Assembly (NCBI GenBank): GCA_016721305.1
Contig: JADKIH010000001.1
Span: forward strand, 372,001-436,000
Reading direction: 5' to 3'
Source: Bacteroidota bacterium
GTDB lineage: Bacteria > Bacteroidota > Bacteroidia > AKYH767-A > 2013-40CM-41-45
Length of the DNA stretch: 64,000 bases
Part shown: piece after piece, positions 46,093 through 54,968 of the stretch
Layout of the letters: each line of letters begins with the position of its first letter
How positions within the stretch are numbered: the first letter of the stretch is position 1
Translations under genes and position numbers: made by a program
The notes under the pieces: model-generated
What the model saw: the letters and a program-made list of their open reading frames with translations, nothing else
Database searches by the model: none
What the model was told of the DNA's origin: nothing

Positions 46093-47229
46093 ATGACGAA
46101 TAAAATTCACTTCCCCGGATTGAACGGTTTGCGGTTCATTGCGGCTTTCTTAGTGTTAGTTCATCATAATGAACGGATTAAACTGCGATTAGGCCTCGAA
46201 AACTTCTGGGAATCTCAGTTTATTATCGTTGTCGGAAAATTAGGTGTCATTTTATTTTTTGTCCTTAGCGGTTTCCTTATTACCTACCTGCTGCTTAAAG
46301 AGGAGAAAAAAACCGGATCTATTCACGTCAAGCAGTTTTACATCCGTCGTATTCTCCGGATCTGGCCTCTCTATTTTCTCATCATGGGCCTTTTTTGTCC
46401 TGCCTAATATCGAATACCTGCAAAGCGGAAACGACTTTTCCGTACTCTACACCAATTTCGGTAGCAATGTGTTTCTCTTTCTCTTTTTAATGCCCAATGT
46501 TGCTTACATCTTCAACTCTGCGATTCCATTCATTTCACAGGTATGGTCGGTCGGAGTAGAAGAACAATTCTACCTGCAATGGCCTCTGCTCATGAAAAGC
46601 GTTAAACGCAAAGAGAAACTGATGTTTGGCGTAATTGCAATGTACATACTTACAAAGTTCATTATGTTCGCCGTTTGGAAATCGAATCCTGATCAACATA
46701 ATGGATTAAAAGTGTTTCTAAGCTTCTGGGAAATATTTAATATCGACTGCATGGCCATCGGTGGACTGGCTGCCTTATACTACTTCCGAAACGTGCGGAA
46801 AATTCTGGACTTCGTCTACAAAAAATCAACTCAGTGGGTTGTTACAATCTCTCTGATCGTTCTGATTTCTTTAGGAATCCGTATCCCATACTTCCACTAT
46901 GAATTCTATGCCATCCTGTTTGCCATCCTGATCCTCAATGTGGCTACAAATCCAAAAACGCTTTTTACACTCGAATCAAAAGGACTAAACTACCTGGGAA
47001 AAGTTTCATATGGCATTTACATGTTCCACCCGCTCATGCTCTGCGTTACAGCTAAATTTCTCTAAGTTATGGAATCACGAATTCCTTCGTCGAACTTTTC
47101 CTTGGCACGATGATGACGGTAGCCGCTTCCTCACTTTCTTACGAGCTTATGGAAAAATATTTCCTGCGGAAAAAAATCAAGTATTCTACTCTGATCACAG
47201 GGGATAATGTGGAGGAAGAGAGGGATTGA
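46093..47229 (+). CDS. Acyltransferase family 3 membrane protein (two apparent frameshifts)
   Basis: OafA/YrhL-like O-acyltransferase with about ten membrane helices. FPGLNGLRFIAAFLVLVHH at the start with the catalytic His, ILFFVLSGFLITYLLL, then FYIRRILRIWPLYFL and WSVGVEEQFYLQWP are family hallmarks. A missing T at 46391-46396 and one missing base near 47060 break the frame. The repaired end reads ELFLGTMMTVAASSLSYELMEKYFL and stops at 47229. Likely acylates cell-surface polysaccharide; target unknown. Located just outside the integrative element. Confidence 0.88.
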
Positions 47230-47238
47230 AGAGTTCGG

Positions 47239-47323
47239 ATTGAAAATTGAAGATTGAATATTGAATATTGGGTACCTACAAGCAATATTCAATATTCAAT
47301 TTTCAATCTTCAATTTTCAATAA
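47239..47323. repeat. ATTGAAx heptamer hairpin between convergent genes
   Basis: Left arm of tandem ATTGAAA/ATTGAAG/ATTGAAT units, right arm the reverse complement apart from one extra heptamer, loop GGTACCTACAAG. A stem of about 30 bp is possible. Fills the gap between the converging acyltransferase and TonB-like genes. Confidence 0.9.
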
Positions 47324-47328
47324 ACCGC

Positions 47329-48162
47329 CTACTGCACCCTAAACACAAACGTAATCGTCCCCTTCTGAATATCGGCTTTATCGGGACTTACATTAAATTT
47401 TGTTTTCATCGCTGCGTCTTTGGCGAGCTTGAAAAGATAAGAACTTGTAGTTGTTGATCCGCGGCCACCAGGTATTGCGGTTTCCACTTTTCCGTCTTTG
47501 CTTACTGTAATATCGACAACCACTTTTCCGGTTTCTTGCGAACGATCGGAAATAGTTGGCAATTGCATAATTCTTCTTCCTGTGAGTGAGAACGAAACTC
47601 CTTTGCCTCCATCGCCTCCGGGACCACCACCACTACCCGGTGATGAACCATCGCCTCCGCTGCCCGGTGCTCCACTGTACAATCCTTTCGGATCGCCGTC
47701 TGGTTTTCCCTGGTCACCCTGTCCACTGCCGTTTCCTTGCGATGTACTGTTATTATTGCTGCCATGATATAAGGCTGCACTATTAACGGTGCGTGGCTTT
47801 TCAATCGGCTTCGGATTGGTCTTTACATCGGGACGAGTTTTCTTCGGCTGAACTTTAGTCGGATCTTTTTTCTCATGAACGATTGGCGACTCTTCCGTTT
47901 CCTGAGTAGCTATCTCCTCTTCGGGAGCTGTCGTTTCAACTTTAACAGCATTCACCGGCTGAGCTGTTTCAGAGGACATCGGCTGAATATCGCCTGATGC
48001 TTCATCAACCGTTCCGATACTGATTAATGTACCGTTTCCTCCTGCCGCTTCCGGAAACGGAGGAATAGTAGTTCTCATCACGGTAAAAAGTAAAATCAGG
48101 AAAAGACCGGCATGAACTCCTACGGCAAGAATTAACGAACGGGAACGGATGTTTTCTTCCAT
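47329..48162 (-). CDS. TonB-like energy transducer, Gly-rich
   Basis: A 277-residue inner-membrane protein. One N-terminal helix (LILAVGVHAGLFLILLF) is followed by a long periplasmic linker, acidic then Lys/Pro-rich (PTKVQPKKTRPD), then Gly/Ser-rich (GAPGSGGDGSSPGSGGG), and a C-terminal TonB-type domain (TGKVVVDITVSKDGKVE, ATIPGGRGSTT-like turn). The length and order fit TonB/TolA-like proteins. It is the last gene of an ExbB-ExbD operon and probably receives proton-motive force from it. Confidence 0.82.
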   Translation of the reverse strand: MEENIRSRSLILAVGVHAGLFLILLFTVMRTTIPPFPEAAGGNGTLISIGTVDEASGDIQPMSSETAQPVNAVKVETTAPEEEIATQETEESPIVHEKKDPTKVQPKKTRPDVKTNPKPIEKPRTVNSAALYHGSNNNSTSQGNGSGQGDQGKPDGDPKGLYSGAPGSGGDGSSPGSGGGPGGDGGKGVSFSLTGRRIMQLPTISDRSQETGKVVVDITVSKDGKVETAIPGGRGSTTTSSYLFKLAKDAAMKTKFNVSPDKADIQKGTITFVFRVQ

Positions 48163-48255
48163 TTAAAATCTAATTCGATTGTGCGAGAGAATTGACATGA
48201 GATCCGCTATCGCGGATTTACTATTCTCTCTCGTATTATAATTAGGAATAGTAAA

Positions 48256-48660
48256 TTACTGCTGCTTAGAATTTTGTGTAGCAAGCACCATTTTAATCTT
48301 TAATCGGTTTCCGATATCGAGTAAGTCGACGAGATTCTGCACCTGAATTGTTTTATCCACTTTCAGGATGGCTGCAGGATCGGGCTGGCCGGCAATCATC
48401 TTTGAAAGCACAGCTTCGACTTGATCGGCCGGAATAATATTTCCATTGATATCATATTGCAAGTCTTCCGAAACAGAAATTGCAATGGGATTTTTTACGC
48501 TCTGAGTTCCGCTCTTTGCATTCGGCAACAAAAGCTTCAACACATTTGGTGTTGCCATTGTCGACGTAATGAGGAAGAAGAGAAGGAGAAAGAACATGAT
48601 ATCGCTGAGTGATGCGGTATACACTTCTCCTACGGCCCGGCTTCTGCGTCTTAAGTTCAT
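48256..48660 (-). CDS. ExbD/TolR-family biopolymer transport protein
   Basis: A 134-residue single-helix protein. ASLSDIMFFLLLFFLITST contains the conserved Asp that carries protons at the ExbB/ExbD interface; the rest is the periplasmic domain (LLPNAKSGTQ, IAISVSEDLQYDING). Forms a complex with the ExbB protein encoded 24 bp upstream and drives TonB-dependent uptake or a Tol-like function. Intact. Confidence 0.93.
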   Translation of the reverse strand: MNLRRRSRAVGEVYTASLSDIMFFLLLFFLITSTMATPNVLKLLLPNAKSGTQSVKNPIAISVSEDLQYDINGNIIPADQVEAVLSKMIAGQPDPAAILKVDKTIQVQNLVDLLDIGNRLKIKMVLATQNSKQQ

Positions 48661-48684
48661 GATGTTTTTGTTTAAGTGTGCAGA

Positions 48685-49401
48685 TTAACCTTTAACCGGT
48701 TCTTCGAGTAAATCGATGAACTCAACGGCATTTACTTCCATTTTATTGATAACGCGATCGATCATGTGCATCAGATAGTGGAATCCGCCGTAAGCTATCA
48801 TACCTACTAAGAGTCCGCTTGCCGATGAAATCATCTTCACATACAAACCACCGGAGATGGTATTGATGTCGAGACTATTTTGCTGAGCGATTTTGTAGAA
48901 GATCTTGATTACACCGAAGATCGTTCCCAAGAATCCGAACATCGGAGCCAAACCGGAAATTGTTCCGAGAATGTTCACGTTCTTTTCCATCTGGAATACT
49001 TCGAGCTTACCTGCGTTTTCAATCGCACTTTCAATATCCTTTACCGGTTTACCTAAGCGGGAAATACCTTTACCGATCATACGCGCCACCGGTGAGTTTG
49101 TGTTTTTGCATAATGCTTTTGCTGCATCTACATTTCCACTGTGAACGAAATCACGAATCTGATTCATGAAGTTCATATCCATTTTCGACAACTTACGAAT
49201 TGTAAAATATCGTTCGAAGAAAATGTAGAATGCCATTACCGATAATAGTGCAATCGGAATCAGAATGGGACCACCTTTTACAGCCATCTCCCAGAGAGTG
49301 ATGGATTGTTCGGGAAGTGGAGCCGCAGCACCTAAAGCGTTGTGAATAGAATCAGCGGCACTGCCGGAATTCATTGGGATTTGCAAGAGTATTCCTGTCA
49401 T
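48685..49401 (-). CDS. ExbB/TolQ/MotA-family proton channel protein
   Basis: A 238-residue protein with three membrane helices: ILIPIALLSVMAFYIFFERYF, then after a cytosolic loop VNILGTISGLAPMFGFLGTIFGVIKIF and ISSASGLLVGMIAYGGFHYLM. GLAPMFGFLGTIFGVI is the MotA/TolQ/ExbB signature. Inner membrane, partner of the following ExbD protein. A long N-terminal extension (SAADSIHNALGAA) precedes the first helix, as in many Bacteroidota members. Confidence 0.94.
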   Translation of the reverse strand: MTGILLQIPMNSGSAADSIHNALGAAAPLPEQSITLWEMAVKGGPILIPIALLSVMAFYIFFERYFTIRKLSKMDMNFMNQIRDFVHSGNVDAAKALCKNTNSPVARMIGKGISRLGKPVKDIESAIENAGKLEVFQMEKNVNILGTISGLAPMFGFLGTIFGVIKIFYKIAQQNSLDINTISGGLYVKMISSASGLLVGMIAYGGFHYLMHMIDRVINKMEVNAVEFIDLLEEPVKG

Positions 49402-49512
49402 ATTTGACTAATTTGAGTAGCTAACAAAAGTAGTTGCTTCAAGGGGTGCATCACTCTGAAAAGAGTGTACTTTTAAACATTGTTATGTTAGTCAAACGCT
49501 ACCGGATTTCAT

Positions 49513-50319
49513 TTATTTAAGCAGGTTGAAACTTATCGGGATTACCATAGATGTAGGAACGTGCTCGTTTTTGTAAACTCCCGGAGCCCATTTCGGCGAT
49601 GATTCCAATACGTTTGCAACAGCTTTTTCCATTCCGTACCCTACTTTGTTCTTAAACTCGATTGAAGTAATTTCTCCCTGCTCGCTTACGACAAAATAAA
49701 CGTACAATCGTCCTGAAACACCGATCTCCTTGGCTTCCATAGGGTATTTGAGATTGTTTTTGAGGTATTGGTAAAATTTCTCCAATCCTCCGGGAAATTC
49801 AGGTGCCTTATCAACTACGGCCATTCCCATCACCGGAATCCCCATTGCTCCTGTTGCCGGAAGTCCGGTCGTTCCGGGCTTTTCTAAAGGGCCCGACGGA
49901 CCTGAGCCTGTGCCCGGCTCAATTGGAATTGCAGGAGGATTAACTGGAACTAAAGGAACGACAGGAAGAGGCCCCACAACCGGTTTGAAGATATTCGGGT
50001 CTGCAATTGGAACCGGTGGCGGTGGTGCTGTCCGGGTATGTTGTGCGGGTGGTTGTGGAGGAGTCGGTGGTACAATCTCAGGTTGCTCAAACGAAAAATC
50101 AAAAAGGGTCAAAACTTCCTTGTGATGCTCGCGTGCCGGTACCACTTCTTTTGCCATTATCCATTTAGCAAAAACAAAAGATGTGATCATTCCCGCCAGT
50201 ACATACATCATCGCTTTACCCAATCTGCTCTCATAGTTTACCCTAAGCTCGTATGCTCCGTAAGCCTTGTTGCGGGACTCGAAAATCATCTCTTCCCATT
50301 GGTGGTTTTTTGATTTCAT
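49513..50319 (-). CDS. TonB-family energy transducer
   Basis: A 268-residue protein beginning with the Bacteroidota TonB hallmark EMIFESRNKAYGAYELRVNYE, one helix (AMMYVLAGMITSFVFAKWI), a Pro-rich periplasm-spanning linker (PPTPPQPPAQHTRTAPPPPVP) and a C-terminal domain PEFPGGLEKFYQYLKNNLKYP, GRLYVYFVVSEQGEI, with PSMVIPISF-like end. Energises TonB-dependent receptors. Lies 111 bp upstream of exbB and on the same strand, so the set TonB-ExbB-ExbD-TonB is one functional unit. Confidence 0.93.
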   Translation of the reverse strand: MKSKNHQWEEMIFESRNKAYGAYELRVNYESRLGKAMMYVLAGMITSFVFAKWIMAKEVVPAREHHKEVLTLFDFSFEQPEIVPPTPPQPPAQHTRTAPPPPVPIADPNIFKPVVGPLPVVPLVPVNPPAIPIEPGTGSGPSGPLEKPGTTGLPATGAMGIPVMGMAVVDKAPEFPGGLEKFYQYLKNNLKYPMEAKEIGVSGRLYVYFVVSEQGEITSIEFKNKVGYGMEKAVANVLESSPKWAPGVYKNEHVPTSMVIPISFNLLK

Positions 50320-50389
50320 GATTGCTTTCTTTTTGCTTTAGAGTCCGACCATCGGGTTTTCCACAAACCGGTTGCTAAATCCTCATTAT

Positions 50390-50420
50390 CTAATTAGCTA
50401 ATTAGCTGATTAGCTAATCA
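50390..50420. repeat. AGCTAATT octamer array
   Basis: Four 8-base units TAATTAGC/TGATTAGC, self-complementary, in the gap before the hydrolase gene. A second, similar array lies at 52851-52885. Confidence 0.7.
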
Positions 50421-50481
50421 AAGGAAGAGATTGAAGATTCAAGCATTTTTTCTAAATTGCCCCCATATTTCACCAAACCAC

Positions 50482-51219
50482 ATGAAAAAGGCGCTCTTAT
50501 TTTTTACGCTTATTTTAACCATGCAAAATGCAATGGGACAACTCAAAGTAACGTTTCCTTCGAAAGACGGACTTAAAATTACGGCCGACTGGTATCCGGT
50601 TAGCACGAATATGCCGACGATCTTGCTGTGCCATCAGAATAAATTCAGTCGTGGCGAATATGTGGAAACAGCTCTTCGTCTCAATAAATTCGGCTTCAAC
50701 TGTCTCGCCATTGATCAGCGTGTCGGCGATGCATGCAACAACGTGAAAAACGAAACTGCTGCCGAAGCTGTAGCCAAGAAGATGAGCCCGACTTTTGCCG
50801 ATGCGGAACAAGACATTATCGCTGCAATTGAATATCTCTATGCAAAGAACCAGCATCAGATCATTTTATGGGGAAGCTCCTACTCTGCTTCTCTGGCATT
50901 AAAAATTGCAGCTGAGAATAATAAAGTGATGTCGGTAATCGTTTTCAGTCCGGGCGAGTATTTCGACGACAAAACTTTCGTCAGCTCTCACATCAAAAAA
51001 TTGATCAAACCGGTCTTCGCTACTTCTTCGAAAGAAGAGTCAGCAGGCGTTACTGATTTATTGAAAGACGTTAACTCACGATTGAAAATTCAGTACATCC
51101 CTATTTCGGCGGGCAATCATGGCTCAAAAGTCCTCTGGCCTGACGCAAAAGGAAATCAAGAGTACTGGATTGCATTGATGAGCTTCCTCGACAAACTGAA
51201 GAAAATACACAATCAATAA
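50482..51219 (+). CDS. Exported alpha/beta hydrolase-like protein
   Basis: A 245-residue protein with a signal peptide (ALLFFTLILTMQNAMG). PTILLCHQNKFSRGEY is the oxyanion-hole region with LCHQ where family members have HG, FNCLAIDQRVG follows, and ILWGSSYSASLAL is the nucleophile elbow G-x-S-x-S. A late HG (ISAGNHGSK) supplies the catalytic His. Likely an esterase or peptidase in the periplasm; substrate unknown. The next gene follows 6 bp later. Confidence 0.78.
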   Translation: MKKALLFFTLILTMQNAMGQLKVTFPSKDGLKITADWYPVSTNMPTILLCHQNKFSRGEYVETALRLNKFGFNCLAIDQRVGDACNNVKNETAAEAVAKKMSPTFADAEQDIIAAIEYLYAKNQHQIILWGSSYSASLALKIAAENNKVMSVIVFSPGEYFDDKTFVSSHIKKLIKPVFATSSKEESAGVTDLLKDVNSRLKIQYIPISAGNHGSKVLWPDAKGNQEYWIALMSFLDKLKKIHNQ

Positions 51220-51225
51220 TTTTTC

Positions 51226-51939
51226 ATGCGCATTCGTTCAGTAAGCTTATTGCTTCTTTTGTTTATCCTATGCACGAACGTTTTCGCACAGAAAAATGTC
51301 ACGACGGTTGGAGTTCAGTTTAAGCCTATCTTTCCTTTTAACTTTCTTGGTACCGGAAGCCAGGCTTACGACGCAAATGGCGTTCACTTCAATACTGAAT
51401 TGGCATCAGGCTTTTCGGCAGGCCTCTTTATACGTCACAACTTTTCAGACCTCGTCGGCCTGGAAGGTGGAATCAACTACGTAAAAAGAAAGTACAATCT
51501 GACAATAACAGATTCCGGATTCACAGGAAACAGCATCTTCCGAATAGTCGGCTATGAAATTCCTGTATAGGCAGTGATCTATGCTCGCATCGGCGAAAAA
51601 ATATACGCCAATGGTTCACTAGGTCCCTCGCTCGATATGTTTGCAAGCGACATCATCACATTTGACTCCTATTTTAGAAACAATGCCGTTCGTCGCACCA
51701 CATTTCAACCCGCAGTGAATGCTAATCTTGGCTTTGAATACCGCACTGAAAAAAGCGGAGCGTTCTATATCGGATTAAGCTACCATCGTCCTTTTTCTTA
51801 CATCTTCGCCCAGGCTACAGAATACAAAAGAGCCGGTAAGCAGGAAACGGTTTATAATTCTTTAGTGGGGAATTATTTGACGATTGACTTGAGGTATTTC
51901 TTCCATGAAGACCCGAACAATAAGAAGAAAAAGTCTTAA
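51226..51939 (+). pseudogene. Outer-membrane beta-barrel protein interrupted by an in-frame stop
   Basis: Signal peptide LLLLLFILCTNVFA then alternating beta-strands (VTTVGVQFKPIFPFN, SGFSAGLFIRHNFSDLVGLEGGINY, FEYRTEKSGAFYIGLSY), the pattern of a small porin-like barrel. The two halves are in the same frame, separated only by a TAG at 51568-51570 in the context EIPV-stop-AVIYAR. A TTG or similar codon there would give a continuous protein of about 237 residues. Unlike the other broken genes this is a substitution rather than an indel. May be a real nonsense mutation or a miscall. Confidence 0.65.
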
Positions 51940-51971
51940 TGTTAAAATTAAACACTAAGACACTAAGAGTA

Positions 51972-52301
51972 TCAAAGCTTAGGATTTGATTTGTGTCGGT
52001 CGGAATCACGGAGCGTTTTTTTCTCGAGATTTTTCTTAAACGCTTCTTCTAAATCGATTCCGGTTTGATTCGCTATACAAATCAGAACAAATAGCACATC
52101 GGCCAACTCATCAGGCAACTGCGCTTTCAGGTCGCTTTCTTTCGACGATTGTTCGCCATAAACTCGCGACATAATTCTTGCCACCTCTCCTACTTCTTCA
52201 GTAAGCACAGCCATATTGGTAAGCTCATTAAAATAGCGAACACCAATTGTTTTTATCCAATTATCGACTTGCTTCTGCGCATCAGTGATTGTAATACTCA
52301 T
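51972..52301 (-). CDS. MazG-like nucleotide pyrophosphohydrolase
   Basis: A 109-residue all-alpha protein. TEEVGEVARIMSR and LPDELADVLFVLICIAN form the paired helices with the metal-binding acidic residues (ExxE and ExxD) of the MazG/dUTPase-like superfamily. Predicted to hydrolyse nucleotide triphosphates, house-cleaning. Its start is 2 bp from the dtd stop, so the two are co-transcribed. Confidence 0.88.
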   Translation of the reverse strand: MSITITDAQKQVDNWIKTIGVRYFNELTNMAVLTEEVGEVARIMSRVYGEQSSKESDLKAQLPDELADVLFVLICIANQTGIDLEEAFKKNLEKKTLRDSDRHKSNPKL

Positions 52302-52303
52302 TT

Positions 52304-52756
52304 CTATTCGCGATTTTTTGAATCAATAATTATGGTAACAGGTCCGTCGTTTACCAAAGCTACTTTCATATCGGCACCGAATTCTCCCGTAAATACTTTT
52401 TTACCTAATTGCTTTTCGAGCTCAGCTATGAATTTTTCATAGAGAGGAATTGCAACTTCCGGTCTGGCCGCCTTTATATAAGAAGGTCGATTCCCTTTTT
52501 TCGTAGACGCATGCAGCGTGAACTGAGAAATCAGCAACACATCACCACCTGATTCCTGAATAGACACATTCATAACGCCTTCTGCATCATTGAATATTCG
52601 GAGCCTGCAAATTTTTCCGCAGAGCCATTCGATATCTTCAAACGTGTCGGCGTCTTCTATCCCTATCAACACCATCAGACCGGATGCTATGGAACTTTTC
52701 ACAACGCCTTCGATGGTGACGCTTGCAGATGAAACTCTTTGTATAACACTCCTCAC
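52304..52756 (-). CDS. dtd: D-aminoacyl-tRNA deacylase
   Basis: Removes D-amino acids and glycine wrongly attached to tRNA. MRSVIQRVSSASV at the start, the SQFTLHASTKKGNRPSY active-site block and the cis-GxP-type motif NDGPVT near the C terminus are diagnostic; length 150 residues is standard. Forms an operon with the downstream mazG-like gene. Intact. Confidence 0.96.
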   Translation of the reverse strand: MRSVIQRVSSASVTIEGVVKSSIASGLMVLIGIEDADTFEDIEWLCGKICRLRIFNDAEGVMNVSIQESGGDVLLISQFTLHASTKKGNRPSYIKAARPEVAIPLYEKFIAELEKQLGKKVFTGEFGADMKVALVNDGPVTIIIDSKNRE

Positions 52757-52850
52757 TTGACCTGGATTTGCCTGATTAAAGGATTAAAGGAATTCTTATG
52801 TGATCTTTTGTACAATTCTGATTTCAAAAATACTTTAATTGCTTCAAACA

Positions 52851-52885
52851 TTAGCTAATTAGCTAATCAGCTAATTAGCCAATTA
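52851..52885. repeat. AGCTAATT/AGCTAATC octamer array at rsgA end
   Basis: Four units of TTAGCTAA/TCAGCTAA type, palindromic; the array overlaps the last bases of rsgA. Confidence 0.7.
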
Positions 52886-53805
52886 TTTATAAGAATCCTG
52901 TCCGCTAAGTATGCTGAGATAACTATCGTAACGACTGAAAGCAATCCTTCCTTCATCGACAGCTGTTTTGACGGCGCAATCTTTTTCAGAGAAGTGAAGA
53001 CAGTTATTGAACTTACATCCTTTTGATACCGCAAAAATATCGGGGAAGAAATGAGATACTTCGTACGTATCAAAATCGATTGTTCCGAATTCGCGGATGC
53101 CGGGTGTATCGATTATGAAGCCTCCGTTTTCCATTGAGTGCATTTCGGCGAAGGTTGTGGTATGAACTCCCTTTTGATGCTGTGATGAAAGCACAGCGGT
53201 TTTTAAATTTAAGCCCGGGATTAAATAATTGATCAACGACGATTTCCCTACGCCACTATGACCGGAGAACAAATTTACTTTGCCGGCCATCTCTGCCTTC
53301 AACTCTTCGATTCCTTCACCGCTTACCGATGATGCAACAAAGACTTTATAACCTATGGGCTCGTACAATGCTTTTGTTTCTGCAATATAGGCACGAACGC
53401 TTTCGTCGTAAATATCGGCCTTGTTCCATATGATCGCTCCGGGAATTCGATACGCTTCCGCTGTGGACAAGAAACGATCGATGAAGCCTAGCGATGTCTT
53501 CGGCGAAACCGGCGTTGCCACCACAAAGGCACGGTCGATATTCGCACCAATGATCTGAACCTGACGCGACAATTTTACCGACTTACGAATGATGTAATTC
53601 TTCCGATCAATCAATTTCGAAATCCAGTGAATTCCTCCTCAACATCATTCATATCAATCTCCACCTTATCACCTACCGTAACCGGATTCGTCGCTTCAAA
53701 ATCCTTCAATCGCAAATTTCCCCGAATACGACACACCAACACCTCGCCCGATTCCATTCGGACGTTGTATTGATTGCCGGTTGATTTGATGACGAGGCCT
53801 TGCAT
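52883..53805 (-). CDS. rsgA: Ribosome small-subunit GTPase RsgA (one apparent frameshift)
   Basis: Circularly permuted GTPase that checks 30S maturation. The OB domain (GLVIKSTGNQYNVRMESGEVLVCR) opens the protein, then WNKAD (G4), FSGHSGVGKSSLIN (P-loop), TTFAEMH and DTPGIREFG (G3), and the C-terminal zinc site CKFNNCLHFSEKDCAV. The frame breaks at the AAA complementary to 53620-53622; one added base reads FSKLIDRKN and rejoins the OB domain to the GTPase. About 307 residues when repaired. An AGCTAATT repeat overlaps its stop. Confidence 0.94.
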
Positions 53806-53827
53806 GTAGTGCGAAAGTAAGGAAAAA

Positions 53828-53889
53828 GCTTGGTTTAGTTGCTTGGTTGCTTAGTTGCCTGGATGCTTGGGCGCTTAGATGCTTGCTTG
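53828..53889. repeat. TGCTTGGT-type octamer array
   Basis: Seven or so degenerate 8-base units (TGCTTGGT, TGCTTAGT, TGCCTGGA, TGCTTGGG, CGCTTAGA). Intergenic, between rsgA and gldA. Confidence 0.75.
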
Positions 53890-53968
53890 AACAATGGCAT
53901 GGAAATTCATTGATTATTCAGAAATATTAATGGAATTGCAATCGTTTATTCCATTCAAAATAACGAAA

Positions 53969-54048
53969 TTGCAACCCGCAACCCGCAACCTGCAACCCGC
54001 AACCTGCAACCCGCAACTCGCAACTCGCAACCCGTCACCGCAACCCGC
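53969..54048. repeat. GCAACCC heptamer array abutting the gldA start codon
   Basis: About eleven GCAACCC/GCAACTC/GCAACCT units, the last of which touches the ATG of gldA directly. Same family as 8197-8243 and 14670-14764. Confidence 0.9.
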
Positions 54049-54959
54049 ATGATCTCCGTCCAAAACATCACCAAACTCTACGGCACTCAAAAAGCACTCG
54101 ACAATGTATCCTTTGAAGTAGGAAACGGACAAGTTGTCGGCTTTCTCGGACCGAACGGTGCGGGAAAATCGACGATGATGAAGATTATCACCTGCTTTAT
54201 TCCTCAGACTTCAGGCTCGGTGAGTGTTTGCGGTTTTGATGTTACGGATCAATCTCTCGACGTAAAAAGATCGTTGGTTACTTACCGGAACACAATCCAT
54301 TGTATCCGGAAATGTATGTGAAGGAATATCTCGACTTCATCTGTGGTATGTACCAGTTTAAAGGCGACAAAGCAAAGAAGATAAACGAGCTGATTGAACT
54401 TACCGGTCTGACGATTGAACAGAAGAAAAAAATCGGCGCCTTGTCGAAAGGTTATCGCCAACGTGTAGGTTTGGCTCAAGCACTGATTCATGATCCGAAA
54501 GTTCTCATTCTGGATGAGCCGACATCAGGACTAGATCCAAATCAATTGGCGGAAATTCGTTCGCTGATTAAAACAATCGGCAAGGAAAAGACCGTTATTC
54601 TCTCTACGCATATCATGCAGGAAGTCGAGGCAATTTGCGATCGAGTTATCATTATCAATCGCGGGCAAATTGTTGCAAACGAAAACACTTCCGTATTACA
54701 GAAGCATCGTGGCAAAGGAGAAAGCATTTTGGCGGAATTCGACCAGACTGTTTCCCGAAACGAGTTAGAAAAAATTGAAGGCGTTATTCGCGCCGAAAAT
54801 ATTTCCGGAAATCACTGGAGAATTCAGGTGACCGACACGAATGTTCGCGGCACCGTTTTCAAATGGGCGGTGAGCAAAAACTACACTGTGCTTTCATTGC
54901 AAATTGAAGAACAAAAACTTGAAGACGTTTTCCATCAACTGACTCAAAAGCAATCCTGA
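54049..54959 (+). CDS. gldA: Gliding-type ABC transporter ATP-binding protein GldA (one apparent frameshift)
   Basis: ATPase of the GldAFG-type transporter in Bacteroidota. Walker A GPNGAGKST, signature LSKGYRQRVGLAQAL, Walker B ILDEPTSGLDP and the switch His in STHIMQEVEAI are all present, and the C-terminal domain (VIRAENISGNHWRI) is typical of this subfamily. One A is missing from the run at 54264-54268; restored, it reads DVKKIVGYLPEHNPLYPEMYV. The start codon is fused to a GCAACCC repeat array. The permease genes gldF and gldG do not adjoin here. Confidence 0.92.
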
Positions 54960-54968
54960 TTTTCAACT

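Noticed and set aside
46093..47229. Acyltransferase as island cargo
   Set aside because: It lies outside the right 48-bp repeat and after the restored tRNA-Val, so it belongs to the flanking chromosome.
47498..47804. Proline- and histidine-rich frames opposite the Gly-rich TonB-like gene
   Set aside because: They mirror the Gly/Ser-rich linker codons of the real gene on the other strand.
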